Source: Pseudomonadota bacterium (GTDB lineage Bacteria; Pseudomonadota; Alphaproteobacteria; Caulobacterales; Caulobacteraceae). Taken from it: a stretch of 54,375 nt of DNA. The stretch is taken from positions 1-54,375 of the forward strand of contig JAHWJX010000008.1 of NCBI GenBank assembly GCA_019348195.1, written 5' to 3'. How positions within the stretch are numbered: position 1 is the first letter of the stretch; each line of letters opens with the position of its first letter. Under the pieces are notes generated by a model that had not been told where the DNA came from, searched no databases, and was given only the letters and a program-made list of their open reading frames with translations. Below are positions 39,044-48,328 of this stretch, piece by piece. Made by a program: the position numbers and the translations under genes.

Positions 39044-39245
39044 TGATTGCGGCAAGGCGGCCATAGTTCTCGACAAGCTTGCCTCGGCGGAAGGCTTGGG
39101 CACGGAAGCCTCGGGATCGATCGCCTTGGAACCGGGTCGCTGTCCCCAAGGACTTGGCATTTCCTTGCGAAGCCTGTCTTGTTCCCCAGTGCGCGTGCGG
39201 CTGTCCCCGCCGCGGTCCCCAGGCATCCATCATCCGCCCACCATC

Positions 39246-40076
39246 ATGACGCCGCTGGCCACCTACTTTCACGTCCACCTGGTGTCGGACTCCACGGGCG
39301 AGACTCTGAACGCCATGGCCAAGGCGGTGTGCGCCCGCTTCGACGCGGTGCTGCCCATTGAGCACGTCTACGCTCTGGTACGCTCTCGGCGTCAGCTCGA
39401 CCGGGTGCTGCGCGAGATCGAGAACGCGCCGGGCATGGTCCTGCACACCATCGTGGACAAGGATCTGCGTGCGGCGCTGGAGACGGGCTGCCGCGCGCTC
39501 GACATGCCCTGCGTGGCCGCACTCGATCCTCTGGTCGCCTCCCTGGCCCGGTATCTGGGCGCGGCCATCTCCACCCGCGTGGGCGCCCAGCACGCCCTGG
39601 ACCACGAGTATTTCAACCGGATCGAAGCGCTCGATTTCGCCATCGCCCACGACGACGGCCAGGGCTTCAACGACCTGGAGGCCGCAGACGTCATCCTGGT
39701 GGGTGTGAGCCGGACCTCCAAGACGCCCACCAGCATCTATCTCGCCCATCGCGGCGTACGCTCGGCCAATGTGCCGCTGGTGCCGGGCTCCGAACCGCCG
39801 CCGCAGCTGTTCGAGGTGAAACGGCCTCTGGTCGTGGGCCTGACCGTGTCGCCTGACCGCTTGGTGCAGATCCGGCGCAACCGGCTGATCGGGCTCCGGG
39901 AAGGCCGCAACACCGACTATGTGGAGACGGACGCGGTGCGGGAGGAGACCGTGCGGGCGCGGCGCCTCTTCGAACGCCAAGGATGGCCGGTGATCGACGT
40001 CACGCGCCGCTCGGTCGAGGAGACCGCCGCAGCCGTGCTGAACCTGTTGCAGGCCCGCAAGGCGGACGCGGCATGA
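39246..40076 (+). CDS. pyruvate,water/phosphate dikinase regulatory protein (DUF299)
   Basis: The 276-aa bifunctional kinase/pyrophosphorylase switches PEP synthase or PPDK on and off by ADP-dependent phosphorylation of a Thr and phosphate-dependent removal. The start TYFHVHLVSDSTGETLNAMA and the P-loop VGVSRTSKTPTSIYLAHRG are the family signatures. LVVGLTVSPDRLVQIRRNRL and CRxL-type elements follow in the C-terminal half. The ATG at 39246 is chosen because it gives the conserved N-terminus; 50 further in-frame codons upstream lie inside the origin. It is the first gene right of Cori, as in Caulobacter. Confidence 0.94.
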   Translation: MTPLATYFHVHLVSDSTGETLNAMAKAVCARFDAVLPIEHVYALVRSRRQLDRVLREIENAPGMVLHTIVDKDLRAALETGCRALDMPCVAALDPLVASLARYLGAAISTRVGAQHALDHEYFNRIEALDFAIAHDDGQGFNDLEAADVILVGVSRTSKTPTSIYLAHRGVRSANVPLVPGSEPPPQLFEVKRPLVVGLTVSPDRLVQIRRNRLIGLREGRNTDYVETDAVREETVRARRLFERQGWPVIDVTRRSVEETAAAVLNLLQARKADAA

Positions 40077-40657
40077 TCGTGCTGGCCTCCAAGAGCCCCG
40101 CGCGCGCCGAGCTGCTGCGCCGGGCCGGCGTGGCTTTCACGATGCAGGGCTCGGGCGTGGACGAAACGCCGCTAAAAGCGCGGTGGCTGGGCGAGGGCGC
40201 CTCCCCGGCGGAGGTGGCCCAGCGTCTCGCCCAAGCCAAGGCGTCCGCCGTGGCCGGGCGCACGCCCGCCTGGGTCATCGGCGCCGACCAGACCGCCGAG
40301 TTTGATGGCGTTCTGCTGGACAAAGCGGTCGACGCGGCCGAAGCGACCGGCCGGCTGCGCGCCATGCAGGGTCGCCCCCACCAGCTGCACTCGGCCGTGG
40401 TGCTCACCGATGGCCGCCTCACCTGGCGCGCCCTGTCCACCGCCACCTTGCACATGCGCCAGCTCTCGGACGACTGGCTGGACGACTACGCGGCCCAGGC
40501 CGGCTCCGCCTTGACGGAGACCGTGGGGGGCTATGAGCTGGAGGGCCTGGGCGTCCAGCTGTTCGATCGCGTCGAGGGCGACTACTTCGCCATCCTGGGC
40601 CTACCCCTGCTGGAGCTTCTGGCCGCCTTGCGCGAGGTCAGGGCCCTGGCGGCATGA
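40073..40657 (+). CDS. maf: Maf family nucleotide pyrophosphatase
   Basis: The 194-aa protein begins MIVLASKSPARAELLRRAGV, the Maf start that binds the nucleotide phosphate. WVIGADQTAEFDGVLLDKAV is followed by MQGRPHQLHSAVVL and the C-terminal GGYELEGLGVQLFDRVEGDY and ILGLPLLELLAAL. Maf enzymes hydrolyse dTTP/UTP or modified nucleotides to monophosphates. ATGA overlaps exist at both ends, so it is coupled with the upstream kinase gene and aroE. Confidence 0.93.
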   Translation: MIVLASKSPARAELLRRAGVAFTMQGSGVDETPLKARWLGEGASPAEVAQRLAQAKASAVAGRTPAWVIGADQTAEFDGVLLDKAVDAAEATGRLRAMQGRPHQLHSAVVLTDGRLTWRALSTATLHMRQLSDDWLDDYAAQAGSALTETVGGYELEGLGVQLFDRVEGDYFAILGLPLLELLAALREVRALAA

Positions 40658-41502
40658 GGATCGGCGGGAGCACGGCCGTGGCCGGCGTCGTGGGCCGCCC
40701 CGTCACCGGCTCGCTGAGCCCGGCCATCCACAACGCCTGGCTGGCGGCCGCCGGCCTCGACGGAGTCTATGTCCCGCTCGACGTGGCCGATGCCGCGGCT
40801 TTCGGCCACTTGGTCCTGGGTCTGCGCGGCGGCGGCTCGGTGCGCGGGCTCAACGTCACCGCCCCGTTCAAGGAGGCCGCCCTCGCCGCGGCCGACCGGG
40901 CCGACGCCGCCGCGGAGGCGGCCGGCGCCGCCAACCTGCTGCTGTTCCAGCCCGACGGGACGGTCGCGGCCCGCAACACCGACGGGATCGGCCTCCTGTT
41001 TGCGCTCCGCACCCAGGCGGGGCTGGAGGTGAGGGGCGTGGTGGCGACCATCCTGGGCGCGGGCGGCGCCTCTCGCGGCGCTGCCGCCACCCTGGTGGAG
41101 GCCGGCGCGGCCGAGGTCAGGATCGTCAATCGAACGCCCGCACGCGCCCAACTCCTGGCCGAACTCCTGGGGCCACGGGTGACCAGCTGGTCCTGGGAGG
41201 ACGTGGATGCGGCGCTGACGGGGGCGGACCTCCTGGTGAACGCCACCACGCTCGGACGTGACGGTGGTGAGCCGCTCGACCAGTCGCTCCAGGCCCTTCC
41301 GGCGGAGGCGGTGGTGATGGACATGGTCTATCGCCCGCTGCAGACGCCGTTGCTGGCCCGGGCGGAAGCCAGCGGGCGCAAACCGGTGGACGGGTTGTCC
41401 ATGCTGATCGGCCAGGCCGTTCCGAGTTTCGAGGCCCTGTTCGGCCGCGCGCCTGCCCCAGAGCTGGACATCCGGGCGGTGGCGCTCGGAGCCGTCCCGT
41501 GA
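40654..41502 (+). CDS. aroE: shikimate dehydrogenase
   Basis: The 282-aa enzyme reduces 3-dehydroshikimate with NADPH in aromatic amino acid synthesis. Substrate-binding [19 protein letters not shown] is near residue 10, the catalytic Lys is in [12 protein letters not shown] near residue 71, and the NADPH site is [19 protein letters not shown] near residue 132. [13 protein letters not shown] and the C-terminal [18 protein letters not shown] complete it. The usual NVTxPxK reads NVTAPFK. It overlaps maf by ATGA and coaE by GTGA. Confidence 0.95.
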   Translation: MRIGGSTAVAGVVGRPVTGSLSPAIHNAWLAAAGLDGVYVPLDVADAAAFGHLVLGLRGGGSVRGLNVTAPFKEAALAAADRADAAAEAAGAANLLLFQPDGTVAARNTDGIGLLFALRTQAGLEVRGVVATILGAGGASRGAAATLVEAGAAEVRIVNRTPARAQLLAELLGPRVTSWSWEDVDAALTGADLLVNATTLGRDGGEPLDQSLQALPAEAVVMDMVYRPLQTPLLARAEASGRKPVDGLSMLIGQAVPSFEALFGRAPAPELDIRAVALGAVP

Positions 41503-42143
41503 GGATCCTGGGCCTGACCGGCTCGATCGGCATGGGCAAGACCACCACCGCGGCCCTGTTCGCCGAGGCTGGCGCGCCCGTTTACGACGCCGACGCCGCG
41601 GTTCACCGACTTTACGCCGCGGGCGGCGCGGCCGTGGCGCCCATCGCCGCCGCCTTTCCCGGCGTCGTGGTCGATGGCGCGGTGGACCGCCCCAGCCTGT
41701 CCGCCCGCGTTCTGGGCGACCCGGACGCGCTGCGTCGACTGGAGTCGATCACCCACCCGCTCGTCTTCGCCGACCGGGCTGAGTTCCTTAGATCCGCCGC
41801 CGCCTCCGGGGCTTCGGTCGCCGTGATCGATGTCCCACTTCTGTTCGAGACGGGCGGCGAGCGCCTCACCCACGCCGTGGCCGTGGTCACCGCACCGCCA
41901 GACGTCCAGCGCGCCCGCGTGCTCGCCCGGCCGGGCATGACGGCCGACAGGCTGGACGCGATCCTCGCCCGCCAGACGCCCGACTCCGACAAGCGCACCC
42001 GCGCCGACTTCATCATCGACACCGGCGGCGGCGTGGAGCCCGCCCGGGACGCCGTGCAGCAGGTTCTCCACATCTTGTGCGACCGAAACTGGCGTTCGCT
42101 GCGCCGGGAGCGCCTCGACGCCAAGGCCGAAGCGCCCCAATAA
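41499..42143 (+). CDS. coaE: dephospho-CoA kinase
   Basis: The 214-aa enzyme phosphorylates dephospho-CoA, the last step of CoA synthesis. The P-loop is [18 protein letters not shown] at the N-terminus. [40 protein letters not shown] and [20 protein letters not shown] are the family blocks. It starts at GTG 41499 overlapping aroE. dnaQ follows after seven bases. Confidence 0.95.
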   Translation: MRILGLTGSIGMGKTTTAALFAEAGAPVYDADAAVHRLYAAGGAAVAPIAAAFPGVVVDGAVDRPSLSARVLGDPDALRRLESITHPLVFADRAEFLRSAAASGASVAVIDVPLLFETGGERLTHAVAVVTAPPDVQRARVLARPGMTADRLDAILARQTPDSDKRTRADFIIDTGGGVEPARDAVQQVLHILCDRNWRSLRRERLDAKAEAPQ

Positions 42144-42150
42144 AGAGGGC

Positions 42151-42870
42151 ATGGCTCGCGAGATCATCCTTGATACCGAAACCACGGGCATCGACCCGCG
42201 CGACCACCGCGTCATCGAGATCGGCTGCCTGGAGATCGAGGATTTCATTCCGACCGGCCGCACCTTTCACCGGTACATCAATCCCGACCGCCTGATTGAG
42301 GCCGATGCGGAGCGCGTTCACGGCATCAGCAACGCCCGCGTGGCCAACGAGCCTCGCTTTCACGAAGTCTGCGACGAACTCCTGGACTTCATGGGAGACG
42401 CGATCCTGATCGCCCACAACGCCGCTTTCGACCGCGGTTTCGTCAACGCCGAGCTCGGGCGGGCGGGCCGCGGCGCTCCTCCCGACCACCGCTGGGTTTG
42501 CACCCTGCAGCTGGCGCAAAAACGCTATCCCGGGATGCACAATTCCCTGGACGCGCTTTGCCGCCGCTACAACGTGTCGCTGACCGAGCGCGACAAGCAC
42601 GGCGCCCTGCTGGACGCCCGCCTGCTGGCGGCCGTCTATCTGGAGCTCAGGGGCGGCCGCGAGCGCTCGCTTGATTTCGCGGCCACGGCGGTGGGCGAGG
42701 TCACCCCGGCCTATGTCCGCCCCGTCTACGGCGCCCGGCCTCGCCCGATGGGGCCGCTGTCCACCGAAGAGGAGCGCGCCGCCCACGCCGCCTTTATCGC
42801 CAAGGCGCTCAAGGGCGCCTCCGCCTGGGACCGCTACGCCCGCCCGGCCCTTCTCGGCGGCGCCGGCTAG
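42151..42870 (+). CDS. dnaQ: DNA polymerase III epsilon subunit (proofreading exonuclease)
   Basis: The 239-aa 3'-5' exonuclease has the three DnaQ motifs. Exo I is IILDTETTGIDPRDHR with the DxE pair, Exo II is AHNAAFDRGFVNAEL, and Exo III is HGALLDARLLAAVYLEL with His and Asp. It proofreads within the replicative core and binds the alpha subunit through its C-terminal tail. It ends the plus-strand run maf-aroE-coaE-dnaQ to the right of the origin and converges with secB. Confidence 0.96.
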   Translation: MAREIILDTETTGIDPRDHRVIEIGCLEIEDFIPTGRTFHRYINPDRLIEADAERVHGISNARVANEPRFHEVCDELLDFMGDAILIAHNAAFDRGFVNAELGRAGRGAPPDHRWVCTLQLAQKRYPGMHNSLDALCRRYNVSLTERDKHGALLDARLLAAVYLELRGGRERSLDFAATAVGEVTPAYVRPVYGARPRPMGPLSTEEERAAHAAFIAKALKGASAWDRYARPALLGGAG

Positions 42871-42941
42871 GTCAGTCCACGTTCAGGAAGTGCAGGCCGT
42901 CGACTGAACATCGTGCTCGCAATGAGCTCGCGCGACCTCGA

Positions 42942-43430
42942 TCAGGCGTCGTAGGTCTGCCCCGAGCCGGCCTCCGCCTGGGCCCGCTGGGCCGCATAGA
43001 CGCCCGCAAAATCGATCGGCTCGATCATGAAGGGCGGGAAGCCGCCCTCCGAGGTCATGTCCGCGATGATCCGCCGCGCGAAGGGGAACAGGAAGCGCGG
43101 ACACTCGACCAGCAGCACGGCTTCCAGCTGCTCTTCCCCCACCGCGGTCAGCTCGAAGAGGCCGCCGTAGAGCAGCTCCACCTGGAAGCCGACCTCGTTT
43201 TCCCGGGTGGCCGTAGCCGCGAGCTTGAGGTCCACCTCGAACAAGCCGTCGGGCCTCCCGCGCGCGTTCATCTCCACCTGCATGTCGATCGACGGCTGCG
43301 CGCCCGCCTGCCGCAAGCTGTCCGGCGCGCGCGGGTTCTCGAACGACAGGTCGCGCACGAACTGGGCCAGGATGCGGATGGAGGGAGCGGCGCCCCCGAC
43401 CGGCGCGGAGCCGGCGTCGATATCGGTCAT
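42942..43430 (-). CDS. secB: protein-export chaperone SecB
   Basis: The 162-aa tetrameric chaperone keeps preproteins unfolded and hands them to SecA. Conserved parts are [60 protein letters not shown] and the region [20 protein letters not shown], then [20 protein letters not shown]. The start [10 protein letters not shown] at 43430 is the conserved one. It is divergent from the Tim44-domain gene, with about 170 bases between them. Confidence 0.96.
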   Translation of the reverse strand: MTDIDAGSAPVGGAAPSIRILAQFVRDLSFENPRAPDSLRQAGAQPSIDMQVEMNARGRPDGLFEVDLKLAATATRENEVGFQVELLYGGLFELTAVGEEQLEAVLLVECPRFLFPFARRIIADMTSEGGFPPFMIEPIDFAGVYAAQRAQAEAGSGQTYDA

Positions 43431-43601
43431 GAACAAGGCTCTCCGGCGGCCGCACGCGGCGGTTCGCGGCTCTGAATGGCGAGCGGCGCTGCTAACACGC
43501 GACCCGGAAGGCGGCAACGCTCCGAGCGGGGCGGGTGACGCGGCGGGGGCGCCGCCCTATATCGGAACCTTCGCGTCCGCTCGCGGCTTGGAACATTCGT
43601 C

Positions 43602-44219
43602 TTGGAAGCGCTGTCACTCGTCTTTTTCGCCGCCCTGGCCGCCGTGGTGCTGTTCCAGCTCTACTCGGTGCTGGGCCGGCGCGTGGGCCGGCAGCCGGAG
43701 GACGCGGCCGCCGAGGAAGCGCGCCGTCCCGCTGTCGAGGCGCCGACCCGCCGCGCCGAGGAGGTTCACGCGCCAGAAGCCGCCGTGGAGCCCCTGGCCG
43801 CGCTCCGGGCCCGCGACCCGTCCTTCGAGCCGGGGGCCTTTCTCCAAGGGGCGCGCGGCGCCTATGAGATGATCGTCACCGCCTTTGCTGCGGGCGATCG
43901 CGACACCCTGCGAGGCCTGCTCACCCTGGGCGTGTTCCAGACCTTCGAGGCCGCCATCGCCGCTCGCGAGGCGGAAGGCCGCACCGAGCGAGTGGAGTTC
44001 CTGCAGCCCACGCGCGCGGACTTCGAGCATGTGGAGCTTCAGGGGGACCTGGCCCGCGTCAAAGTCCGCTTCCTGTCCGAGTTCCGCACCCGCTCCAAGG
44101 GTCCGGAAGGCGAGGCCGTCGACGACCGCCGCACCGCCGAGGTCTGGACCTTCGAACGCCGCATCGGCGCCCGTGACCCGAACTGGGCTCTGGCCCAGGT
44201 GGAGCCCGCGGAGTCCTGA
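43602..44219 (+). CDS. Tim44-domain membrane-associated protein
   Basis: The 205-aa protein has one N-terminal membrane segment (LSLVFFAALAAVVLFQLYSV), a charged linker (residues 25-65) and a Tim44-like domain: FEPGAFLQGARGAYEMIVTA, FAAGDRDTLRGLLT, FLQPTRADFEHVELQGDLAR and EVWTFERRIGARDPNWALAQ. Bacterial members sit at the inner membrane; the founding protein is part of the mitochondrial import motor, and the bacterial role is poorly known. It starts at TTG 43602 and ends with TGATG overlap into mltA. The gene order secB / Tim44 / mltA / smr is typical for alphaproteobacteria. Confidence 0.88.
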   Translation: MEALSLVFFAALAAVVLFQLYSVLGRRVGRQPEDAAAEEARRPAVEAPTRRAEEVHAPEAAVEPLAALRARDPSFEPGAFLQGARGAYEMIVTAFAAGDRDTLRGLLTLGVFQTFEAAIAAREAEGRTERVEFLQPTRADFEHVELQGDLARVKVRFLSEFRTRSKGPEGEAVDDRRTAEVWTFERRIGARDPNWALAQVEPAES

Positions 44220-45322
44220 TGCTCGGACGGCGGGTTGCGAGCCTGGCCGCGCTCGCGGCCGCCGGATTCGCCTGGGCCTGCGCGCCGCTTCCCGCACCGC
44301 GGCCGCCGGGTCCCATCCTGGCTCAGCCGCAGGCGCAGCCGCAGCCCTACCCGCCCGCCCAAGCCGCGCCGACGCTGGTGGTTCAAGGCCTGCCGCTCTC
44401 CAGCCTGTCCGGCTGGGCGGAGGAAGACCATCGCGCGGCTTTTGACGCCTTCCGGACCACCTGCGCCCGCACACCCGCGCTGATCGCCGCCTGCGCCAGC
44501 GCCCGCCAGGCTGGCCCGCTGGCCCCGGATGCCGCCAAGGCCTGGCTCGAGGCGCGCTTCGTGGCCCAGCCGGTCCAGCCGGACACGGGCGCAACGGGGC
44601 TGCTCACCGGCTACTTCGCTCCGGAGTACCGCGCGCGAGATCGGCCGGATGCGGAGTTCAGCGCACCGGTGCGTCCTCGCCCGGCCGACCTGGTCGCCGG
44701 CCAGCCTTACCGGCCACGCGCCGAGATCGAGCAGACACCGTCGGAGGCGCTGGCCTGGATGCGGCCGGAGGAGCTGTTCTTTCTGCAGATCCAGGGTTCG
44801 GGCACGCTTGTGTTCCCGGACGGACGGCGTCTGCGGGCCGTCTATGCGGCCGACAACGGCCTGCCGTTCGTGGGGGTGGCCCGTGTGATGCGCGCTCAGG
44901 GGCTCCTGGCCGACAACCAGACCTCCGGCGAGGCGATCCGGGGCTGGCTGGCCGCCCATCGGGGACCGGAAGCCCAGGCCGTGATGAATGCGAACCCGCG
45001 CTACATCTTCTTCGCCGTCCGCCCCGACGACGGTCGGGAGCCGGCCGGCGCGGCCGGGGTTCCGCTGCCTCCCGGTCGCGCGGTCGCTGTTGATCCCAGT
45101 CGCCACGCCTATGGCGAACTGTTCTGGATCGAGGCCGAAGCGCCCGCCCTGTCCGGCGCCTTTCCCCGTTACCGCCGTCTGGTGAGCGCGCTGGACACCG
45201 GCGGCGCCATCAAGGGCGCCGTTCGCGCCGACCTTTACCTCGGCCGCGGCGCGGCCGCCGGCACGGAGGCCGGCCGCATCCGGCACCAGCTGCGCATGTG
45301 GCGCCTCGTTCCGCGGGGCTGA
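44219..45322 (+). CDS. mltA: membrane-bound lytic murein transglycosylase A
   Basis: The 367-aa protein has a lipoprotein-type signal (SLAALAAAGFAWACAP, Cys near residue 21) and a Pro-rich linker. The MltA double-psi barrel domain follows: LLTGYFAPEYRARDRPDAEF, MRPEELFFLQIQGSGTLVFP, RLRAVYAADNGLPFVGVARV and the C-terminal 3D domain SALDTGGAIKGAVRADLYLG with the catalytic Asp. It cleaves peptidoglycan to anhydromuropeptides at the outer membrane. It overlaps the Tim44 gene by one base, and the Smr gene follows after four bases. Confidence 0.94.
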   Translation: MLGRRVASLAALAAAGFAWACAPLPAPRPPGPILAQPQAQPQPYPPAQAAPTLVVQGLPLSSLSGWAEEDHRAAFDAFRTTCARTPALIAACASARQAGPLAPDAAKAWLEARFVAQPVQPDTGATGLLTGYFAPEYRARDRPDAEFSAPVRPRPADLVAGQPYRPRAEIEQTPSEALAWMRPEELFFLQIQGSGTLVFPDGRRLRAVYAADNGLPFVGVARVMRAQGLLADNQTSGEAIRGWLAAHRGPEAQAVMNANPRYIFFAVRPDDGREPAGAAGVPLPPGRAVAVDPSRHAYGELFWIEAEAPALSGAFPRYRRLVSALDTGGAIKGAVRADLYLGRGAAAGTEAGRIRHQLRMWRLVPRG

Positions 45323-45326
45323 GGGT

Positions 45327-45839
45327 TTGAAACGGCAGCTGCGCCCTGACGAGGTGAAGGTTTGGGCCGTGGTGGCCCGCACCGTTCGGCCGGCGCCCGG
45401 GCGCGTGGTTCCGCACCTTCCGCCCGAACCGGAGCTGGTGCCCTCCAAAGCTAGCCCGCCCAGCCCGTCGCCATCCGGGCCCAAGCTCGCTCGCCCCCGC
45501 CCGATCACCACCGCGCCGGAGGACATCGAGCCGGGCAGGAAACGGCGCATCGCTCGCGCCCGCGATCCTATCGAAGCCCGCCTCGACCTGCACGGTCTGG
45601 ATCAGGACCGCGCTCGCGCCGCCCTCCACGCGTTTCTGCAGCGCGCGCATGCCGACGGCCTGCGCGCGGTTCTCGTGATCACTGGAAAGGGCGTCGAAGG
45701 CGACGGGATCCTCAAGCGCCGCACGCCCGACTGGCTCTCCGAACCGGCCGTGCGCCCCCTGATCGCGGGCGTGTCCCCGGCCGAACGCCGTCACGGCGGC
45801 GAAGGCGCCCTCTACATCGCCTTGAAGCGCCGGAAATAG
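45327..45839 (+). CDS. Smr domain protein
   Basis: The 170-aa protein has a basic N-terminal extension and a C-terminal Smr (MutS-related) domain: LDLHGLDQDRARAALHAFLQ (the LDLHG signature), LRAVLVITGKGVEGDGILKR and AERRHGGEGALYIALKRRK. Smr domains act as nucleases on DNA or RNA; in bacteria free-standing Smr proteins are linked to cleavage of mRNA at collided ribosomes or to mismatch processing. It starts at TTG 45327, just after mltA, and converges with hisE. Confidence 0.92.
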   Translation: MKRQLRPDEVKVWAVVARTVRPAPGRVVPHLPPEPELVPSKASPPSPSPSGPKLARPRPITTAPEDIEPGRKRRIARARDPIEARLDLHGLDQDRARAALHAFLQRAHADGLRAVLVITGKGVEGDGILKRRTPDWLSEPAVRPLIAGVSPAERRHGGEGALYIALKRRK

Positions 45840-45855
45840 CCGTGTTTCCCCCGCG

Positions 45856-46191
45856 CTAGGCGCGAGAAGGGTCCTGGGGTCGCCCCGCCTTCTCCTCCAG
45901 CCCCGACCGCCCCTCCCGTGCGGCCAGCGCCTCGGCCACCGCGTCCGCCTCCACTCCGCAGGCGGCCAGCAGCACCAGCCAATGATACAGGAGGTCGGCG
46001 CTTTCGCTGACCACCGCGGTCCGATCCCCCTGCGCCGCCGCAATGGCCAGCTCCACGGCCTCCTCGCCAAGCTTTTTCGCCGCTCGGGCCGGATCGGCCA
46101 GCAAACCCGCCGAGTAGGAGCGGGCCGGGTCGGCCCCGCGCCGCGCTTCGATCGCCGCCTGCAGGCGGGTCAACTGTTCAGCCAGCGTCAT
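45856..46191 (-). CDS. hisE: phosphoribosyl-ATP pyrophosphatase
   Basis: The 111-aa enzyme hydrolyses PR-ATP to PR-AMP, the second step of histidine synthesis. The MazG-like helical core contains [14 protein letters not shown] and [19 protein letters not shown] with the metal-binding acids. It stands alone, not fused with HisI. The start ATG 46191 overlaps the hisF stop by four bases; the frame is open upstream only as an out-of-frame reading of hisF. Confidence 0.95.
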   Translation of the reverse strand: MTLAEQLTRLQAAIEARRGADPARSYSAGLLADPARAAKKLGEEAVELAIAAAQGDRTAVVSESADLLYHWLVLLAACGVEADAVAEALAAREGRSGLEEKAGRPQDPSRA

Positions 46192-46955
46192 CGCGTCCTC
46201 ACCGGCAGCCCGGCTTCCGCCAGCGCCGCCTTGGCCTCGCTGACGGACACCTGGCCCCAGTGGAAGATGGACGCCGCGAGCACCGCGTCCGCCCCGCCGT
46301 CCCGGACCGCCTCGACCATGTGCTGGGCTGATCCTGCGCCGCCGCTGGCGATCACGGGAATAGTGACCGCCGCTGTGACCGTGCGCAGGAGCGGCAGGTC
46401 GTAACCCGTCTTGGCCCCGTCCCGATCCATCGAAGTCAGCAGGATCTCGCCGGCCCCCCGACGTTGCGCCTCCGCCGCCCATTCCGCCGCGTCCAGGCCC
46501 GTGGGCCGCCGCCCGCCATAGGTCACGACCTCGAAGCCGGCGCCCTCCCCCCGGGCCCGCGCGTCGATCGCGACCACCACGCACTGCGCCCCGAACCCGT
46601 CCGCGGCCCGGCTGATCAGCTCCGGATCCTCCACAGCGGCCGTGTTCATCGAGGCCTTGTCCGCTCCCGCCAGCAGCAGGGTGCGCACATCCTCCGCGCG
46701 CCGCACCCCGCCGCCCACCGATAGGGGCATGAAACAGACGTCCGCCGTTCGCCGCACCACGTCCAGCAGCGTGCCCCGGCCCTCGGCGCTGGCGCTGATG
46801 TCAAGGAACATCAACTCATCGGCGCCCGCCGCGTCATAGGTTCGCGCCTGCTCCACCGGGTCGCCGGCGTCGCGCAGGCCGACGAAGTTGACACCCTTCA
46901 CCACCCGCCCGTCTTTGACGTCCAGGCAGGGGATTACGCGGACGCCCAGGGTCAC
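46188..46955 (-). CDS. hisF: imidazole glycerol phosphate synthase, cyclase subunit
   Basis: The 255-aa half-barrel-duplicated TIM barrel uses ammonia from HisH to close the imidazole ring. The catalytic Asp are in [15 protein letters not shown] near residue 11 and [15 protein letters not shown] near residue 175. [20 protein letters not shown] and [13 protein letters not shown] bind phosphate. The start is GTG 46955, overlapping hisA by four bases. Confidence 0.96.
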   Translation of the reverse strand: MTLGVRVIPCLDVKDGRVVKGVNFVGLRDAGDPVEQARTYDAAGADELMFLDISASAEGRGTLLDVVRRTADVCFMPLSVGGGVRRAEDVRTLLLAGADKASMNTAAVEDPELISRAADGFGAQCVVVAIDARARGEGAGFEVVTYGGRRPTGLDAAEWAAEAQRRGAGEILLTSMDRDGAKTGYDLPLLRTVTAAVTIPVIASGGAGSAQHMVEAVRDGGADAVLAASIFHWGQVSVSEAKAALAEAGLPVRTR

Positions 46956-47695
46956 GCCGCGGCCGCCAGAGCCTCGGCGGGGCTCAGCGCGCCTTCGTAC
47001 AGCGCCCGCCCGATGATGGCGCCTTCGATCGGCCGCCCCGGACGCGCGCGCAAGGCGTGGATGTCCGCCGCCGCGCTCACCCCGCCGCTGGCGATCACCG
47101 GAATGCTCACCGCGTCCGCCACAGCGCCCACCGCATCCACATTGACGCCCGCCATGGCCCCGTCGCGCGCGATGTCCGTCACGATCAACGCCGCAACGCC
47201 GGCGTCCTCCATGCGTCGCGCCAGTTCGACCGCCTCGACGTCCGAGGTCTCCGCCCAACCGTCCGTCGCGACCCTGCCCTCGCGGGCGTCGATCCCCACC
47301 GCCACCTGCCCGGGGAAGCTCCGGGCCGCCTGCCGCACCAGCTCGGGGTCGCGCACCGCCGCCGTTCCCAGGATCACCCGCGACACCCCGGCCTTCAGCC
47401 AGCCGCCCACCGCGTCCAAGCTGCGCACGCCGCCGCCCAGCTGCACCGGCCTGCTGGCCGCGGCCAGGATCGCCCGCACGGCCGCCGCATTGGCGGAGCG
47501 GCCTTCAAAGGCTCCGTTCAGGTCCACGACGTGCAGCCACTCGAAACCCGCCCTGCCGAAGCGTCGCGTCTGGTCCGCCGGATCGTCGTTGAAGGTGGTG
47601 GCCGCCTGCATCTCCCCGCGCAGCAGCCGCACGCAGCGTCCGTCCTTCAGATCGATCGCCGGATAAAGGGTGAAGGGGGTCACGCCCGCGCTCAC
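46952..47695 (-). CDS. hisA: phosphoribosylformimino-AICAR isomerase
   Basis: The 247-aa isomerase is the TIM-barrel relative of HisF. The active-site Asp is in [15 protein letters not shown], with [41 protein letters not shown] (second Asp) and [16 protein letters not shown] 47695 is chosen because it overlaps the hisH stop by four bases like the other gene pairs; GTG 47704 is three codons longer. Confidence 0.95.
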   Translation of the reverse strand: MSAGVTPFTLYPAIDLKDGRCVRLLRGEMQAATTFNDDPADQTRRFGRAGFEWLHVVDLNGAFEGRSANAAAVRAILAAASRPVQLGGGVRSLDAVGGWLKAGVSRVILGTAAVRDPELVRQAARSFPGQVAVGIDAREGRVATDGWAETSDVEAVELARRMEDAGVAALIVTDIARDGAMAGVNVDAVGAVADAVSIPVIASGGVSAAADIHALRARPGRPIEGAIIGRALYEGALSPAEALAAAA

Positions 47696-48324
47696 GGCCG
47701 CCACGCCAGGAACCGCGCCAGCAGCTCCAGTCCCGCCGCCTGCGACTTCTCCGGGTGGAACTGCACCCCCGCGATGTTGCCTCGCGCCACCGCCGCCGTG
47801 AACCGCCCGCCATGATCGCTCGTGGCCGTCACCGTTTCGGCGTCGTCCGGATGAAAGGCGTAGCTGTTAGCGAAATACATGGACGCCCCCGGCTCCAGCA
47901 GCGGATGCTCCCCCCCCTCCACCGTGTTCCAGCCCATGTGCGGCACGCTCAGGCCGGGGTCCGCGGGCTCCAGCCGCCGCACCTCGCCTGGTATCCAGTT
48001 CAGCCCCGCGTGCTCCCCGAATTCCAGCCCGCGCGTGGCCAGCAGTTGCATGCCCACGCAAACGCCCAGGAAGGGCGCGCCCCGGCCCCGAACCGTCTCC
48101 TCCATCTCTTCCGCCAGCCCCGGCCGGGCCTGCAGCCCCTCCATGCTGGCCGCGAAGGCGCCCACGCCGGGCAGCACCACACGATCGGCCTCCCGCACCA
48201 CCTCGGGCCGGTCGGTCACCACCACCCGGGTCTGGACGCCGGATCGGCGCGCAGCCTCGTTCAGCGCCCGCTCCGCCGAGCGGAGATTGCCGGACCCATA
48301 GTCGATCAGCGCCACCGTTTGCAT
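47692..48324 (-). CDS. hisH: imidazole glycerol phosphate synthase, glutamine amidotransferase subunit
   Basis: The 210-aa class I amidotransferase supplies ammonia to His[21 protein letters not shown] is the N-terminus, the nucleophile Cys is in [16 protein letters not shown], and the catalytic His and Glu are in [18 protein letters not shown]. It lies between hisB and hisA; the hisB stop is four bases upstream. Confidence 0.96.
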   Translation of the reverse strand: MQTVALIDYGSGNLRSAERALNEAARRSGVQTRVVVTDRPEVVREADRVVLPGVGAFAASMEGLQARPGLAEEMEETVRGRGAPFLGVCVGMQLLATRGLEFGEHAGLNWIPGEVRRLEPADPGLSVPHMGWNTVEGGEHPLLEPGASMYFANSYAFHPDDAETVTATSDHGGRFTAAVARGNIAGVQFHPEKSQAAGLELLARFLAWRP

Positions 48325-48328
48325 GGGC

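Larger units (their letters stand above)
38857..39221. promoter_or_regulatory. cluster of W-box-type weak DnaA sites
   Basis: TCCCCA occurs on the plus strand at 38911-38916, 38925-38930, 39143-39148, 39183-39188 and 39216-39221 and on the minus strand at 38857-38862. TCCCCG variants are at 38884-38889 (minus) and 39204-39209 (plus). In Caulobacter crescentus TCCCCA W-boxes are weak DnaA sites required for Cori function. Confidence 0.65.
38790..39245. other. predicted chromosomal replication origin (Cori)
   Basis: This is the gene-free gap between hemE and the DUF299 kinase gene, exactly the location of Cori in Caulobacter crescentus. It has lower GC content than its surroundings around 38838-38853 and 38978-39050, one perfect and one near-perfect CtrA site, and one CcrM site GATTC at 39001-39005. 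Six TCCCCA hexamers on the two strands (weak DnaA W-boxes) are also present. Gene direction switches here, with transcription leaving the region on both sides. No strong DnaA box TTATCCACA is seen, which matches the weak-box origin design of Caulobacter. Confidence 0.85.

Noticed and set aside
39096-39245. Fifty extra in-frame codons upstream of the DUF299 kinase start
   Set aside because: They lie in the predicted origin and lack family similarity. The protein family starts at TYFHVHLVSDSTGE, so ATG 39246 is preferred.
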